Notes under the pieces: model-generated
What the model was told of the DNA's origin: nothing
Seen by the model: the letters and a program-made list of their open reading frames with translations, nothing else
The model's database searches: none
Made by a program: the position numbers and the translations under genes
Shown: one piece after another, positions 24,850 to 37,989 of the stretch
Position numbering within the stretch: the first letter of the stretch is position 1
Layout: each line of letters begins with the position of its first letter
Assembly (NCBI GenBank): GCA_035582835.1
Contig: JAYKAV010002955.1
Span: 3,037,920 to 3,101,919 of the forward strand
From: Phoebastria nigripes
Taxonomy: Eukaryota; Chordata; Aves; Procellariiformes; Diomedeidae
Length of the DNA stretch: 64,000 nt
Direction of reading: 5' to 3'

Positions 24850-25625
24850 TTCTTTCAGGATGTGCTGCTGAAACAGGAATATAACAAATTGTAAAAGTGA
24901 CAAGCAGTCACTTTGGTAAATCTCACATTGTGCTTTTATCTTGTTTCGTATTTTACCATTATTTTTCTGGTGCAGTACATGCTTTCCCTTATTTATTTGT
25001 CTGTATTTCTCCAACAGAAGATGCACTTTCATCATTTCAGACAGTCAGAGTCCATTCATTTGATATGCTGTAAAATATTTTTGCTTTATCTACCCACTGT
25101 GCAAGTTTTTTTTTTAAATCTCACGCTCTTTAACAACTTTGATCTCCATCAACTGGTTCTTCACCCCAAAAGCATTCCTTCAGCACACTTTCTTCCTCCC
25201 CAGGAAACATATAATTAGTTTCAATATTCGTCCAGTTTTTTACTAATGTTTCCAGCAATGACTCCAGGTCATAGTCAAGGCAAGTTACATGTCTTAAACT
25301 TTTAACATCGGCCATTTTCTCTTTTATTTTCAATTTAATAAACAAAGTCTTTTCTTCCACTATCCAGTTAATGGCATCTTTCCCCAACATTTCTTTCAAA
25401 TCTGTTCTGGCTTGTGAATGTGTGTGGCAAGGACTGTAGCAAATACTTGTGAATTCCATCCATTCCAGGTCCTTTCTAATTTATAGCTGTACGCAATCTC
25501 TTTTGCACATCCTTGTATGGAATCTGCACTTCTTATTCATTAATCCTCATTAGAGTTATTCCCAAGGGGCTTCAATTAGATTGATTCTCCTTTTTGTTGG
25601 CACTTTATGTACCGCAGAGAATACT
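24850..25625 (-). pseudogene. Degenerate non-LTR reverse transcriptase, Dong/R4-like LINE relic
   Basis: Read on the minus strand in one frame from about 25625 to 25110, the translation is broken by roughly a dozen stops but keeps an ordered set of reverse-transcriptase-like segments. KGPGMDGIHKYLLQSL (about 25475-25430) matches the fingers motif of the form K-x-PGPDGI-h-x-x-W-l. Then come LDSGRKDFVY, KFKTCNLP and PGVIAGNISKKLDEY (compare R4-type 'WLTSGRT..', 'NYRPITCLP', 'SGIIA..I...L'), and a GGRKC segment where R4-type proteins have a QKGC/QKGI stretch. This order fits the Dong/R4 clade of site-biased LINEs and does not match the CR1 proteins elsewhere in this window. A weaker continuation (NNGKIRNKIKA) lies at about 24850-25040. 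Clade assignment is from memory of the family; the element is long dead. Confidence 0.5.
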
Positions 25626-28600
25626 GGCCCCATAAAGCCTACAATATAAAAGTTGGTTTTAAAGGCCAACCATCGAAGGTAACAGTCGCAAGTCCTGCCA
25701 GACTGAGCCACGTAAGATTAGAAATCCATTGAAATGACTAAAAAGAATCCTACAAGCCTGGCCAAATTTAAGACCATGGTCTCAGGTGTGTCTAAGTAAA
25801 CATATACACATTTGTGTGTATACAAAGTTTCCTGAAAACCTGAGGTGAGATTTTTAATTTGGAAATATCTTTTTAGCCTCTTTTAGTTTCAAAAGTGGAA
25901 AATTGTATTGTCTTCTAGTACACAGCACATATGGAAGCTGAGAAGTGGTTTATGATGTTCTGAAGGCCTCCTGCATGAATATGGCTATATTGACATTTTA
26001 GTTCCTGACTGACATTTTATTTACTGACAGAATTATTGAAAACTATGCAGCAAAAAAGTATTTTAAAAGATGTAAATCAGGCGGTGCCACTAAAGTGTAG
26101 CATAAAATAGTATCACTAAGTTTCTGCATCCAGATAAGTTGGCAGCTGCACTTTTATTTCAGAGCTAGTCAATTCTCAGTGCAGAATGAGCATGGGATGA
26201 TGCACAGACAAGGCTGACAAAAAAGTTACTTACTCCTTTCACAGTGTTTTTTTGACTTGTCCGTGTTTCTGTTTCTCTTTTAACAACATTGTCTATGTAA
26301 TGTCTGTATAACTTCTCTGTGCAAAACTTACTGTGTTGATGGGCAAGCCCCATGGATCCTTAATCCTGATTCAACAAATTCTAGTATGATAATTGGAGAG
26401 GACTCTAGTGTTCACCTTTTCTCATTTAGATAACTCTTTTCTGCTTCATAGCTCTACAGCAAGCTTTGGCTGCCTCTGTCAAGACTTAGTGTACATCCAG
26501 CAGCAAAGTTATACCAGAGTTCATGCATTTCCATCCTACATGGACTCATATTTTCTGTTGGTTTTCTGTAAAACATCTGCCTACAGTTTGCTATTTTCTT
26601 TTATTCATTCTCAACTCTTTCCATTCATCCATCATGAACCTTTTCTGACATTTCTCTAGAGAAAAATCATATTTATAGAAGCCGTAGATCCTTTTTTTTT
26701 TTCAGAATGCATGATAACAAGTCTAATACTGAACGAGAAAACTGCAAAAAGCTATAGACAGCTTTTTTTCTTTTCTTTCCCATTTTTTTATTAGCAAAGT
26801 CCAGTTATCACATGTATGCTTAGGGACAGATTTTCTTATATTTATTCACATTAATGAAATACTTTACACCAGAAATTATCACAATGGCCATTATTAAAAA
26901 AAAAAAATTATTAATCTAGAAGTAAATTATTGGAATGTAGTTCTTAAAAGAAAATCTGCCCTATGATCTGAACGTTATCTTTAATTTGGTGGCTATTTTT
27001 ACAGTCCTCTAAAAAACAGCTCACATATTAATCTGCACCGTACATCAAGAAGGATTTTTTTAAAAAAGTAGCAGCTCTGCCAGTGACCGTCCCACAAACA
27101 CTCAAATTTACTGCTTCCCGGTGCTATCAATATTTAACTTTAAAAAACACAGAATCCCACTAAAACCAGCAATGCTCTAATCTGGTTTCCAGTCTTCTGC
27201 TCTCTTGCTCCTTTTTTCAAACTATGTATTTAGTTCCTAAGCAGGCCTGATCCTATGAGCTAGCTCTGTTATCACCAGAGAATCTACATTTAGCGAAGCC
27301 CAGAGAGATGGATATATTTTCCAAGTTCTTCTGAAAACTGAAGATACTTTTCAAGACNGCGTATCTGCCTTTTGCTGAAGATATGTAACAGGACATGTAA
27401 AGCATGACAAAGATCAAGCAATGGGGAAAGGGTAATGTGAGGGTTGGTCTGATTGCCAGTTNTATTTCTCTTTAAAGAATGATGTAGCTGGTCATGTTGT
27501 ACAGACACTCATAGTCAGTGTTTGTTAAAAAAAACCCTCTAAAATTATTGGGATCTTGTCACTGGACATTGGTTCCCCACATGGGGAATCAAATCTTTTG
27601 AACTAGACAGTCTTTGTCTGAACAATGATGAGAGTGTCCATTGCAGGAGTCCACGCAGAAATCCTTCAGCTACGCTGGCAAAAACTCTCTGAACCACTGT
27701 TCTGCTGAACTCTTATGTATCCAGCCAGCTATATGCCAGCTTCAGCATATGCATGATTCATTATTACTGATTATCTTAAACTACACACAAAAAATCTCCT
27801 ACCTTAGCTATGTACAAAATTTTTCCCATATAGCCATTTCTGCATCTGCAGGAACACTTTCTATGGATTATTTATAAGTGTCTTATCTATGTGTAAAGGT
27901 CAATTCTGCAGCAGGAATTCCTTGGGGGGGTCTCTGGGATGGCCAGATTCTCCATCCAGGATGTTAATTAACATATATAAGCATACAAGTTGTGCTTATC
28001 AATTGGTCTAGGTACAGCAGGAACTGCTTGAGGGAATCTTTGGGACAGTTGAAAATTTCCATCTGGAGTGTTCCTGTGTGAATTAAGCAAATGCTTTGTT
28101 TCAAAGGTACCTGGTAGTTCTGTCAACCATCTTGTCTCAGGTGAGCCCATTGTCTCCTCTGTGTAGATGTCTAGATGAGGAGTTCCAGAATCATCCAGGA
28201 ACTGATGATTTAGGAGATCAGGGTGGGCCTGAAGGCACAGTGCTGATATCCTGCTATGCCATATTATAGCTATGGGACAAATTTTAGTTTCATCCTACTT
28301 CTCACTTCTAACACTAACTTTGGGAGACATAACAGCATCTGAGAGGCTTGTAACCCTGACTATTGACCAGCATTGACCAGCTGCCTAGTTTGACTTTGAC
28401 TTTTCTGCTTGCCAGCCAAATTTGAGTTCTTTGGCAGACAAAATCTCTACAGTCAGCCAGGAATGTTGGCACATGGAGCTTCTCAGTAGGGAGCATTTGA
28501 TCATAAGAGTCAATAAGCAGCTGTCAAGGAGGAAGTAAAGCTTCTGGAGGTTGTAGCTGTACTGAATTTTCCAGACATCTTTTTGGGGGCTGATTCAGAG

Positions 28601-29360
28601 CTTGGTCCCAGCTGTAGACACATCCGTAATCAGTCTCACCCCAGNAACAGTTTGTCATGGGATTCTTCTGTACTGCAAGGGAGCTTGGTCCTGGCAGGTA
28701 TAATGCTGTGTGTGTGGCAGAGCAATTAGCAAATGAAAAGGGTAGGAGTCTTGTGTGTGATGCTTTTAGAAAGATGCATTCAGGAGGAAGATGGAGTGTG
28801 TGATAAGGNCACAACGACAAGCAGTACTTAGACAAGCTTTCTGGGATGTGTGCAAATGATCTCAATGCACTCCTGGAATTGTACTCCAGATTTTTATATG
28901 GTGCCATAAGGATCTCTGCAAGGACGTCAGAGTATTTGTCCTCTGGGACATGTACAAGGCTTATTGCAACAGAATGGTGTTAGGCATGGCCGTTGACTCT
29001 AAATGTAAGTCCTAGAAAGGTGTGAAAACACATGCTAAATGCTCAATAGGAACCCATTACAGAAATACAGATGGCTAACACAACCAAAGTTGTGTTTGAG
29101 TTCTGTATGTCATAACCTAAACTATTCTGAAGTCTTCTTTATATTATGCTAGAGCAGGTCCTGGTTTAGGAAAACAGTTAAGCATACAGTTACCTTCTCC
29201 ACTATCTGCTCAAGCAGCAATAGAGAAAGAAATTATATCTTCTAACTTCTGTGAGAACTGTCTCCAAGGTAAAACATAATACAATGAATACATGAACTCT
29301 AAACCATAAAAGCTTTTAAGGCTTAACTGTTGGCATGCTGGGATTGCTGTTTAGAGTGCT
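25626..29360. other. Anonymous non-coding DNA
   Basis: No gene supported. It contains T-rich and A-rich homopolymers (near 26692 and 26898) and a diverged local duplication at about 27912-28090. A possible further upstream part of the Dong/R4-like relic could extend a little past 25626, but I cannot follow it. Confidence 0.55.
27912..28090. repeat. Diverged tandem duplication, about 106-bp period
   Basis: CAGGAATTCCTTGGGGG...TCTCTGGGATGGCC from 27912 aligns with CAGGAACTGCTTGAGGG...TCTTTGGGACAGTT from 28018. Both are followed by TTCTCCATCCAGGATGT or TTTCCATCTGGAGTGT and then an AATTAA segment. Similarity is clear but old. It is not assigned to a known repeat family. Confidence 0.5.
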
Positions 29361-29620
29361 AGAATAGAATAGAATACAATACAATACAATAGAATACAAT
29401 AGCGTAGTTCAGTTGGAAGAGACCTACAACAACCATCTCNTCCAACTGCCTGACCACTTCAGGGCTGACTAAAAGTTAAAGCGTGTTTTTAAGGGCATTG
29501 TCCAAATGCGTCTTAAACACCAACAGGCTTGGGGCATCGACCACNTCTCTAGGAGGCCTGTTTTAGTGTTTGACCACCCTCTCTGTAAAGAAATGCTTCC
29601 TAATGTCAAGTCTAATCCTT
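29361..29620 (-). mobile_element. CR1 LINE fragment, 3' end, minus strand
   Basis: The segment after 'agttggaagagacctaca' with 'ccatctcntccaactgcctg', 'ggcatcgaccac', 'gaggcctgtt' and 'agaaatgcttcctaatgt' has the order and spacing of a CR1 3' terminus read in reverse complement: ORF2 C terminus, 3' UTR, tail. The tail at 29361-29401 is not the usual octamer but an AATAG/AATAC pentamer run, suggesting microsatellite conversion of the original tail. The fragment is 5'-truncated at about 29620 and belongs to a different CR1 subtype from the element at 58954, judging by the diverged 3' UTR. Confidence 0.8.
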
Positions 29621-32600
29621 ATTTTATCGTTATTTTCTCACATTTCCCCTCTTAAGATACTGTGTCTTCCACATAGAGGGTGAGAGGCTTTTTTGAGCAG
29701 GAGCTGATTTCTCATGATATGTATAAAGATCTGCCAGCACAGTGGGATCCGATGGCTGACTTAAGCTTTTAGCTTCTACCACAACAAAAAAACCATCATC
29801 AACAACAATAACAATGGCTACAATAAGAACAATAAAATTGACAATAATAATAAAAGTTTGACTTACCCTGTTATCTCCTGAGGTGCTACAAGTAAATGTT
29901 GTCAACTAGCTGTGGTAAGTCAAGACTTGATCATACTCACCGACTGCATTATTTGAACTGTACTTCAAAAAATTGATTTCTTAAAATTCTCTTCTTTTTC
30001 ATTTAGAATGGACATAATATTTGAAAATAAATGCTTCTTCATCTCTACGGCATTCTGCCTGGAGATTTATGCTGGGGAAGAGAACTCACCTTACCTGCAG
30101 CACTCAGGATCCCTGTTAAGAAGCGCATATGGGCCTTGAAAATTCTTAGGATCTGTTGACAATGAGCCAAGGACTTGAGGAAACCTTTGGTTTCTTGTCT
30201 CCTGCAAAGGCACTTTCAATGTCTACATTACATTTTGAAAGCATGTCTTCAAATTCAGGTTTGCCCTCTGAAAGCATAATTCCAAGTGCAGACAGAGATG
30301 TTTTTTCAAATTCAAAATGCCAGGCTATTCCTAATGGCATAGTTCATCCACAGGTTGTCTGTGAGATGACTGGCATGATTAGAGTGCATCTACAGCAACA
30401 TAGCACTTGGATTTGTGCTCCCTTTGGGCTCCAAGTTGTACCCCTGTGAGGCTATGACATAATTGACATACTTTGTGATGTTTCCAAAACATGAAACTTT
30501 AGGGGTTTATGATGCATACCTTGGAGGTGGTTTAAGGACATTTCAGGATTGTGGAATGAAGTCTTATTCAGTGTTGTCCTTATTCCCAGCTGGGAATGGA
30601 CTTTGGCCTCTGCAATCCCATGAGACGCTCCTGGGCATTTTCTCACTTGCTAGTTTGTACAGACTAAGAATTAAACAGCATGGATGACAGAGGATACCCT
30701 GGGAATGGTTTCATAAGCAGTATAGATATAGCCTCAAAGACTAGACTTTAAGAAGAGAATACAACCAGTCAGTGGGACTCATGCACCTCGTTTAGTTATG
30801 AAAGTAATATTTAGGATCTTAAAGAGCAGGTCCCTGCCTCCCATACTGATGTCATCCAAAATGCTAGTCCGACCTCTGCATTATGTGTAGCAGTGCTCTA
30901 CCTCTGCAATGAAATTTATAGCAGTAGTGTCCAAAATTAGTTTAAAGTTACACAAAATTTGCTCCTGCCTCAAAATTATAGTTTCTTTTACAACACCAAA
31001 TGTAGTACTTTACAAACTTTGTGTTCTGAAATTGCTGTTTTCAATGTGGACTGAAACGTCTGTTATTTGTTTTAAAACNTTTTTCATCAGTGCTCCACAG
31101 AGACACTCAATTTAACTACAGACAAAATAGCTCTTGATGTAGAAATGCAGTAGTCATGTCAGCACAATGCTGTTCCTGAAGTAATAATCCTGCTTCAATG
31201 AGGGTAGCCTTGTACTGCTCCCAGAACATGAGCTAAGATCTGTGCATAGCACTGAAACGTGCAGGTTGGAGGTACTCACATTAACTCGGAAAGCTTATTT
31301 CTTCAACTCAGAGCCGCAGAGCCTAATGTAAATAGAGAATCTGGGTTTTTTTCTGTACCAAATCTCCACATTTGTATGTGGTTCATAGCCTGAAATTAGC
31401 CCTGATCAGAACTCAACAGAAGGGCTCTCAAACCTTTATAAGTTACAGTTCCAATGATTCAGAGATGTCATTCTGGTCCCCAACAATGTTTAGAAAATGA
31501 TGTAATAGCTGAACATTTGTTATTTGCATGNAGAACCGTGTATTAGGTACCAAGCAAAGTCGATTTGTGTGGATGAAACAGCATTCTGTTCAGTAATGTC
31601 AGTATGGACAGTTTATAACTAGTTCAGCAACAGCCAAATTAATATGTAAGCCATGCAAATTCACACAGACCGACAGCTGCTCTCCCACTTGTACTCTCTT
31701 ATTAATCCCTCTATTGCTGACTCATATTCAATTTATAACTCATTGCAATTATCTATATCCCTCTGTGTTTAAGGCAGATCTCATCAACCTACAATGAAGA
31801 CAAGCAAAGCATTGCCTTATGTAAAAGAAGAATAATTTCTGCCACTCGTTTTTCACTTAATTTCTTCAACAGAAATTCTTTGATTTATTTGTGTTATTAA
31901 CTACATATATAATTTAGCTAACATTATTTCTGATGACTCTCCACAAGAAAGATTCTTCTGTTGCACTGCCCAGTTTTAAATTATGAAAATAATATACCTT
32001 AAGGTATATCTAGGATTATTAGCTACAGTATAGGAACTGGAACCTTAAAGAAAACTGTAGAATAAATTACCTGTCATAACTGTTATTGATCCTAGAAACT
32101 TAAAACAAGAAAAGAATGCATAGAACATCTACTGGACAAACTTTGCAATAGAAGTTACTAGCTTCAGCTGGTATGGGATTTATTTCATACTAAAAAAAAG
32201 GTCAGTCAAAGTACCAGTTGAACCAAATTCTTTCTCATTCGTAGCAGTATTAAGATCACTGCAGCAATTCTGGATTTAATGCAACCTAGGTGCCAAACTT
32301 GTAGATACCTACTGTGGGTGTCTTCTCACCTAATATTAGATGGATGTAGACATCTGTATCTGAAGTGGTCACCCAAGGCTCCCTTTATAGCTATCTTATG
32401 CCCTGCATAAGCATATGATCTGGGAGACAATCTAGCCATTACTAGCCAAATGAAATAAAGTTAATTTGTGAGGCTTGGTGTATGCATGTCTTCTCAGAGC
32501 ACACAGCTCTAATAGTGCCGTATGATTTCAAACTCCAGAGAGAAATGCACTGCATCACCACAGGTAGTAGCAACCCACCCCCATAGATGGAAAAGACCCA

Positions 32601-35600
32601 GGCAGATCTGAGTGACTATAAAATGGTGCAGCTTTTTACACGTCAGTCTGGTACCAAGGAAACTGCGGATGACTATTATAATCAGTCATAACTTGAGCAG
32701 ACAGATTAGGTGGGAAACAATCATCCAAGTTTAAAATTGACAGTGCTGAATTGCTAGCACTCCTGCTATTGCAAAAAAAGTGTACTTTACACACTCACAT
32801 GGTCTGTCCTCCTGAACTGCATCATTTCTAAGAGATCACACTTCGGTAATGCCTAACTCCCCATTGGGAAGTTAATGGACCCTTCCAGTTTATACCAGCT
32901 GAATGAAAGTGTGATGTGATGTCCTGGGCATTGAAACACAGCTTGCAAAGAACACGCTGTTCTCAATAAAATTCAGTGCCTGAAGGTAGATATCTAAATG
33001 TGTTTTCAGACCCTTAAATCAGTGGTATGATTTTCTCTATGTGTATAAGTCTCTGTGGGGCATAGGTACTGCAAACAGTTCTAAAGATAAAAGCAAGCGG
33101 TAAGGTCTCAGGGCACACAGAAGTGACTAACCAAGTCCATCAAGAAATGCTGGCTTGACTGTCTCCTGCCTTAATCCATTCTATTATTAAAAAGACATAA
33201 TAAAATTAATCCATTCATAGATGTTATAAATATTAAGTAGGTCTTGCTATAATACAGTGTAGGTGCAGTTTGTCTTATTAAAAGCTGGAAAATATTTCTT
33301 ATTAAAAATGCTTGCTATTTGCNGATTTGAGGCCTACTGTATGCATATTAATGATGATAATGATATTAAATTCCAATGCAAACTTCTTCAAATCAACTTG
33401 GCTTATTGGCAATTTGGAAACTATTAAAGTTTACCAATATGCATAGTTTGGTAAGGTACTGCAATTTTTGAACAAGACAGCCAATGTGAAATGCTGGTAT
33501 TGCCCATATTTACACTTTAGTAGCTGCAAGTAAAATAAAATAAATAGATACATAAGACACTACAGCTGAAATTGAGCAGCTTAAAAGAAATCAACACACA
33601 TCTGTCTTTGTTATAAGCAAAGAAGTGAGGGCACTGGAAAGTGAATAGGTAAATGGGTAAAAAATCCGTAGAAGTTAGGCATTTCTGAGAGCATGAAGAG
33701 AACTGCTGGGAGAATAAAGGGGAATGTGGGATAGAGAAAATTGGCCATCATATTGATTAAATGAATAAGTTGTTCATTTTTGCCTCTGACTCCTGGAATG
33801 ATAAATGTAGGACTCTGAAAAGTGGCAGAACAATACCATTTGCTTAAATGTAGCATGGGTAAAGGGTTAAATAGAAAGACCCCTTCGTTGACAGTAAGGA
33901 ATGGCAATGGAAGTCAAATAACATGACTTCAGGTTAATCACACACACAGCATAACATTAAAAGAGATGCAATGCACAGTTCAAATGCATATTTAGTAAGC
34001 AAGAAAGACTGTTTTCATATAGAAAGCCCATTTTGGGATTCGGAAGATGGGAACTAAGTTGGCAGCTCTGCCACCATTGTGTTACTTGCTGTCTTCCTGA
34101 TTTAGCTCTCTGTAAGAGGGAGATAATAACACTTTTCCATCCATCCTCATCATTTCTGTGGTGACACTTATGACCTTTCACATAAGCCAGTACCTGACTT
34201 TAAGAACTTTTAAAATGTGGATCTAAAGCAGATTTTCATCTCAATAGGAGACTAGAGGCAAGAAATGGCTGTAACATAGATCAGAAAGTACAGGGAAATA
34301 TTGATGTTTTATTGTTCTGTAAGGGAGGCAGGGCTTCTTCTACATCTAAACCTCTAGCAAGATTTCTTAGAAGTATCAAGGCAAAGGTAAGTCTCAAGGA
34401 ANGTTTTGACCTGGGATAATGGAAAGAAAGGGCAGCTTCTTCGCAGCATGCGGGAAGCAGTATCTCCCCATGGAAAAAGCACGAATATACCTATCTCCAA
34501 ACTGAATAGGTTGGAAATGGATGTTTGTGCAATGGGCAGGACGAAAGTGGGAATCAATTTCTGAATACCTAATAATAGAGAGAAGTGATAATGAAAGAAT
34601 TTGAGATAAAGGACTTGCTAGATGCATCAGAGACACATGGGAAAAGGTATATAGAATAGCGTACAAAGGCCAAAATGAAAAGGTGAGCTGAACAAAACAA
34701 GACTCAAGTTGTCAAGGTCAGAGAAAATAGATAATGGAGATGCAACAGCTTGAGAGGTTGGAAGATAGTTTTCTCTATCTGTTATTTCTATTTAGATTGT
34801 AAAATCTCCAGTGCAAGGCCTCTTCCTGGCTTTGAAAGGGGAACTGATAAGGTGAAAAGCTGGATTTTTTAGCTGCCAAGACTTGGATTTGAACTTTTTA
34901 CTTGCCATATATTTTTTGTTTCCTTAGTGCAGGGCAGAGAGGTACTGTCTTTTCTAATGGCAGTGTTGGGCATTTCAAATATAAGTGGGAAAACAAAAGG
35001 TTTGCACCCTGAGTGCCGGTCGCAATACAGAAATGAAGACAAAGATTCTGGATGTTCGCATCCTTGAGCCTGCTACATTTTTTTCTCTTTCTCTACCACA
35101 AAATCTTAAAAAATTGTGCACTGTGAGGCATAGAGGTCACAGGGGTCCTTCCTATCCCATTCATCTCTTCCCATTCCACTTTCTTTACCCATGTTCCTCT
35201 ACAAGCGACAAGCACAGAAGAGTGCCTGACACTATCAACGCTTGTAGGCTGAGGACTTGTAGGGGAGCATAACTGTGTATTAAGAGCCATAACACTGAGA
35301 TACTTATGATGTTAAAATATATTACCAAATATATTCATACTGAGTTAGCTTTCCCTGTCTGTAAAGCAGCGAGCACTTACAAAAGGCAGTGAAAAAAGAG
35401 AAATTAGATAGTACCTGCATTTGAAACTCAGGCAAAGTTTACAAATAGCACAGACATCCTAGGTTGTTGCTTATAGGCAGCATGGAGGTCAGAGTGAAGA
35501 TCATGTTTTTCTTTAAGATTTAATGTGAGACATATGCTATATTTTAAAAACTGTGAAACAGTATACACACCAGTGTATATTTGTGTTTAAAATATACAAA

Positions 35601-37341
35601 GGGACATAACTGTATTTTCATACATTCAACTTGTTATTTTTGTCCTCTTTAATTATATTGGAGACTGGAAATGGGAGGTCTTCCTTCCCCGGTTGTACCA
35701 GTTCTGAATATAAACATAGCCAGAGCTGTAACTGGAGTGAAGTAGAAGAAATTCTACTGCAATCCTCGATCTACAGTCCCAGTGTCTGTGCCAAGCCATA
35801 CCCTTCCCTATATATCTTAGAAACATCTACCTTCAATGTAAATTGTTACCTTGTCTGCAGAAGGCTTTAAGGACAAAAAGAAAAAAAAGCAAAAATAATG
35901 TAAGAAAAGAGGTAGGGAGACAAAGAGGGAGATTAAGACAGGAAGGAGGCAAAGGACAAGCAGGGAGAAGTACACAAGCACAAGCAGAGCTGAAGTTTTG
36001 TAAGAGAGAAAAGGCGAATGCAATAATGAACCCCACAGTAGGCAGAAGCCTGCCCTAGATTGTGAAAGTTACTCATAGCACCTCCAGCTCCAGGAATCTG
36101 AGCCACCAAGCTGGGCTACTTTGTATGCTTCCTGGTACACCAATACCAAGATTGCATTTCCAGCTCCCAGCTGCTTCACAGCAGTGCCGGTGATTCAGTT
36201 CTGGGAGCAGAACCAAATATTTGGCTGTGTTTGTGTGTGAAATGCACACTGAGTTCTTTTCTTTTGCTCTGTGCAAAACTGTAAGGTGGAAAAAAAAATT
36301 CTAGACAATTAAAGCTACCAACAAATTGTCTTACTAATCTTCTGTAATTTTTTTTTTCCTGTTGGGGGGAAAGAAGAGGAAAGGTCCTTTCTGCAGAAAT
36401 AGAATACAATGAGGTATTGTGTATCAAGTTATGCAATGGCTGCTCTGCTAAATATGACTATAATAAAGTAATAAAAATGATAAGAATACGTACATGTTTC
36501 TGGCTCAATGGAAAGCCTGCTTCTCTCGTACTGGAAAATAAATTCATGGCAAGTAACTGGGGTTAGTAGGCTCAAAGGACTTAAGATGGAAAGCAAAAAT
36601 ATGGTCCGTTTGGTCTTTGATTTCTGGATTACAGTCATTTGACATTTTCAAGCTTTCTGCTACAGCTGAGGGACAGAAAATTACTCTCTGCTTTGAATGA
36701 AAGCTGAGATTCTTCTTCAGTTTGTTGAGGTTTTGGGTTTTTTTCANTAGCTGGAACTTTTAAGGAAAACAAGTATAGAGAGACTCACAGGAAAATTGTG
36801 TGAGATGGCAGCAGAGAGTTTCATCGATGTTTTGCTGGTGGGACCAGAAGGAGCCATTTTCAGCATGTGCACCTGGAGTTTTCCAGTCACTGAGATTTGC
36901 ACACCCCCTGCATATTTTTCAGCAGAGATAAAGTTCCCTTTGTAGCAAATGTAAGACTATGAATAACATGTTTTTCTTATTTACCTCCAGCAGATTCCTA
37001 ACTAGTACCCCACAGGTCGATGGAGAGCAGGCTGAATAAAAGAGTTTTGGTTTTTCTTCCCTTTATAACAAAAGACCAAGACTTTCCAAGTGTAATTCTT
37101 CACTGAACAAGTTCTTGTCTTTCCAATACATACTTACATATACATTTCATATACATATGCTTCTACATATATCTCTATAGTTTGCCAGCTTCCAAGTTTT
37201 ACAAAGACCAATGCTGGAGGATTCTAGTAAGTTGTTCCAATGATTAATTACTTTCACTCCAAAGAAACGTGCCCTATGTTAAGTTTGAACAAATAGAAAA
37301 AAACCTTTCAGTCATTGTATCACTTGTTATGCCTATTTCTG
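29621..37341. other. Anonymous non-coding DNA
   Basis: No recognised gene over about 7.7 kb. Notable contents: a stop-poor stretch at 30146-30687 on both strands with no recognisable domain; a POU/homeodomain-motif-rich piece at about 33310-33480; and a purine-rich tract at about 35870-36020. A short trinucleotide-like 'aacaacaataacaa' run lies near 29800. Confidence 0.55.
30146..30646 (-). other. Stop-depleted stretch, unrecognised
   Basis: One minus-strand frame from 30646 to 30146 runs about 165 codons with only two internal stops, and the plus strand carries open frames of 97 and 74 codons across the same DNA. The translations (for example ALGIMLSEGKPEFEDMLSKC) show no domain I recognise, no transmembrane segment and no signal peptide. 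It could be a decayed exon, an old repeat or chance. Depletion of stops on both strands argues for base composition rather than coding. Confidence 0.15.
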
Positions 37342-37902
37342 CTAGAGAGAATGCCTCACTGTTAAAGTATTTTTTCCTTCTATGTATGAAAATTTTTGTA
37401 AATGTTGTGAGTGATGNCCTGTGTGAACATCAAAATAGTGGAAGAGAAACACAACATTATTCCCAGCAGGAAGGGGAAGAAGGGAACTTCCTATCTTTGG
37501 GGTTTTTTTGGTTCTTTTTTCCCCTTTCTGACATTGGCAGCTGCAGAGTTGTGAGATGTTCATGTAAAGAAGCATGTCAGTGTGGCAGCTTGTAAAGAAG
37601 AGTGCAGAGTGTTTGAAGAAACTGTTGAAAGAACCAGTGGCATGAGAGAAACATGCAAAGCCACATGTAGCAACATAATCGTCATAGATTAGAGGAAAAA
37701 ACAAGAGGAATAGGTAACAGCCAAGCCAGTGAACTGCCAATCTTTGTCTCTTAGTAATGTGAAAGACTGAGACAAAGCTAACATCCATCAGATTAACCAA
37801 GCTGATATACTGAATGACTTGTTCTGTTTTCAGGTACTTTTTCCTGTACAAGTCATGAATGTGTTTGCTGTTGTAGTGGACTGGATCACACAGAGGATTC
37901 AT
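37342..37902 (-). other. 186-codon open frame of unknown status, preceded by splice-acceptor-like sequence
   Basis: This is the longest open frame outside the CR1 element. It begins with ATG at 37902-37900. Immediately upstream on the minus strand is a pyrimidine-rich ttattttctttaacag whose AG would start an exon at 37907. The encoded protein would have a central hydrophobic stretch (LGCYLFLLFFPLIY) and several Cys and His residues but no family I recognise. Phe/Ser/His richness follows from T-rich DNA. I saw no donor site or nearby poly-A signal that would complete a gene model. Most likely non-coding or part of a lncRNA; a lineage-specific exon cannot be excluded. Confidence 0.15.
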
Positions 37903-37989
37903 CCTTCCTGTTAAAGAAAATAACTTGGCATTTTGTGTTGTTTGGAGTGTAAGTCATTCTTTGTGTCCTCGTATGGAGCCAGAGTACAC

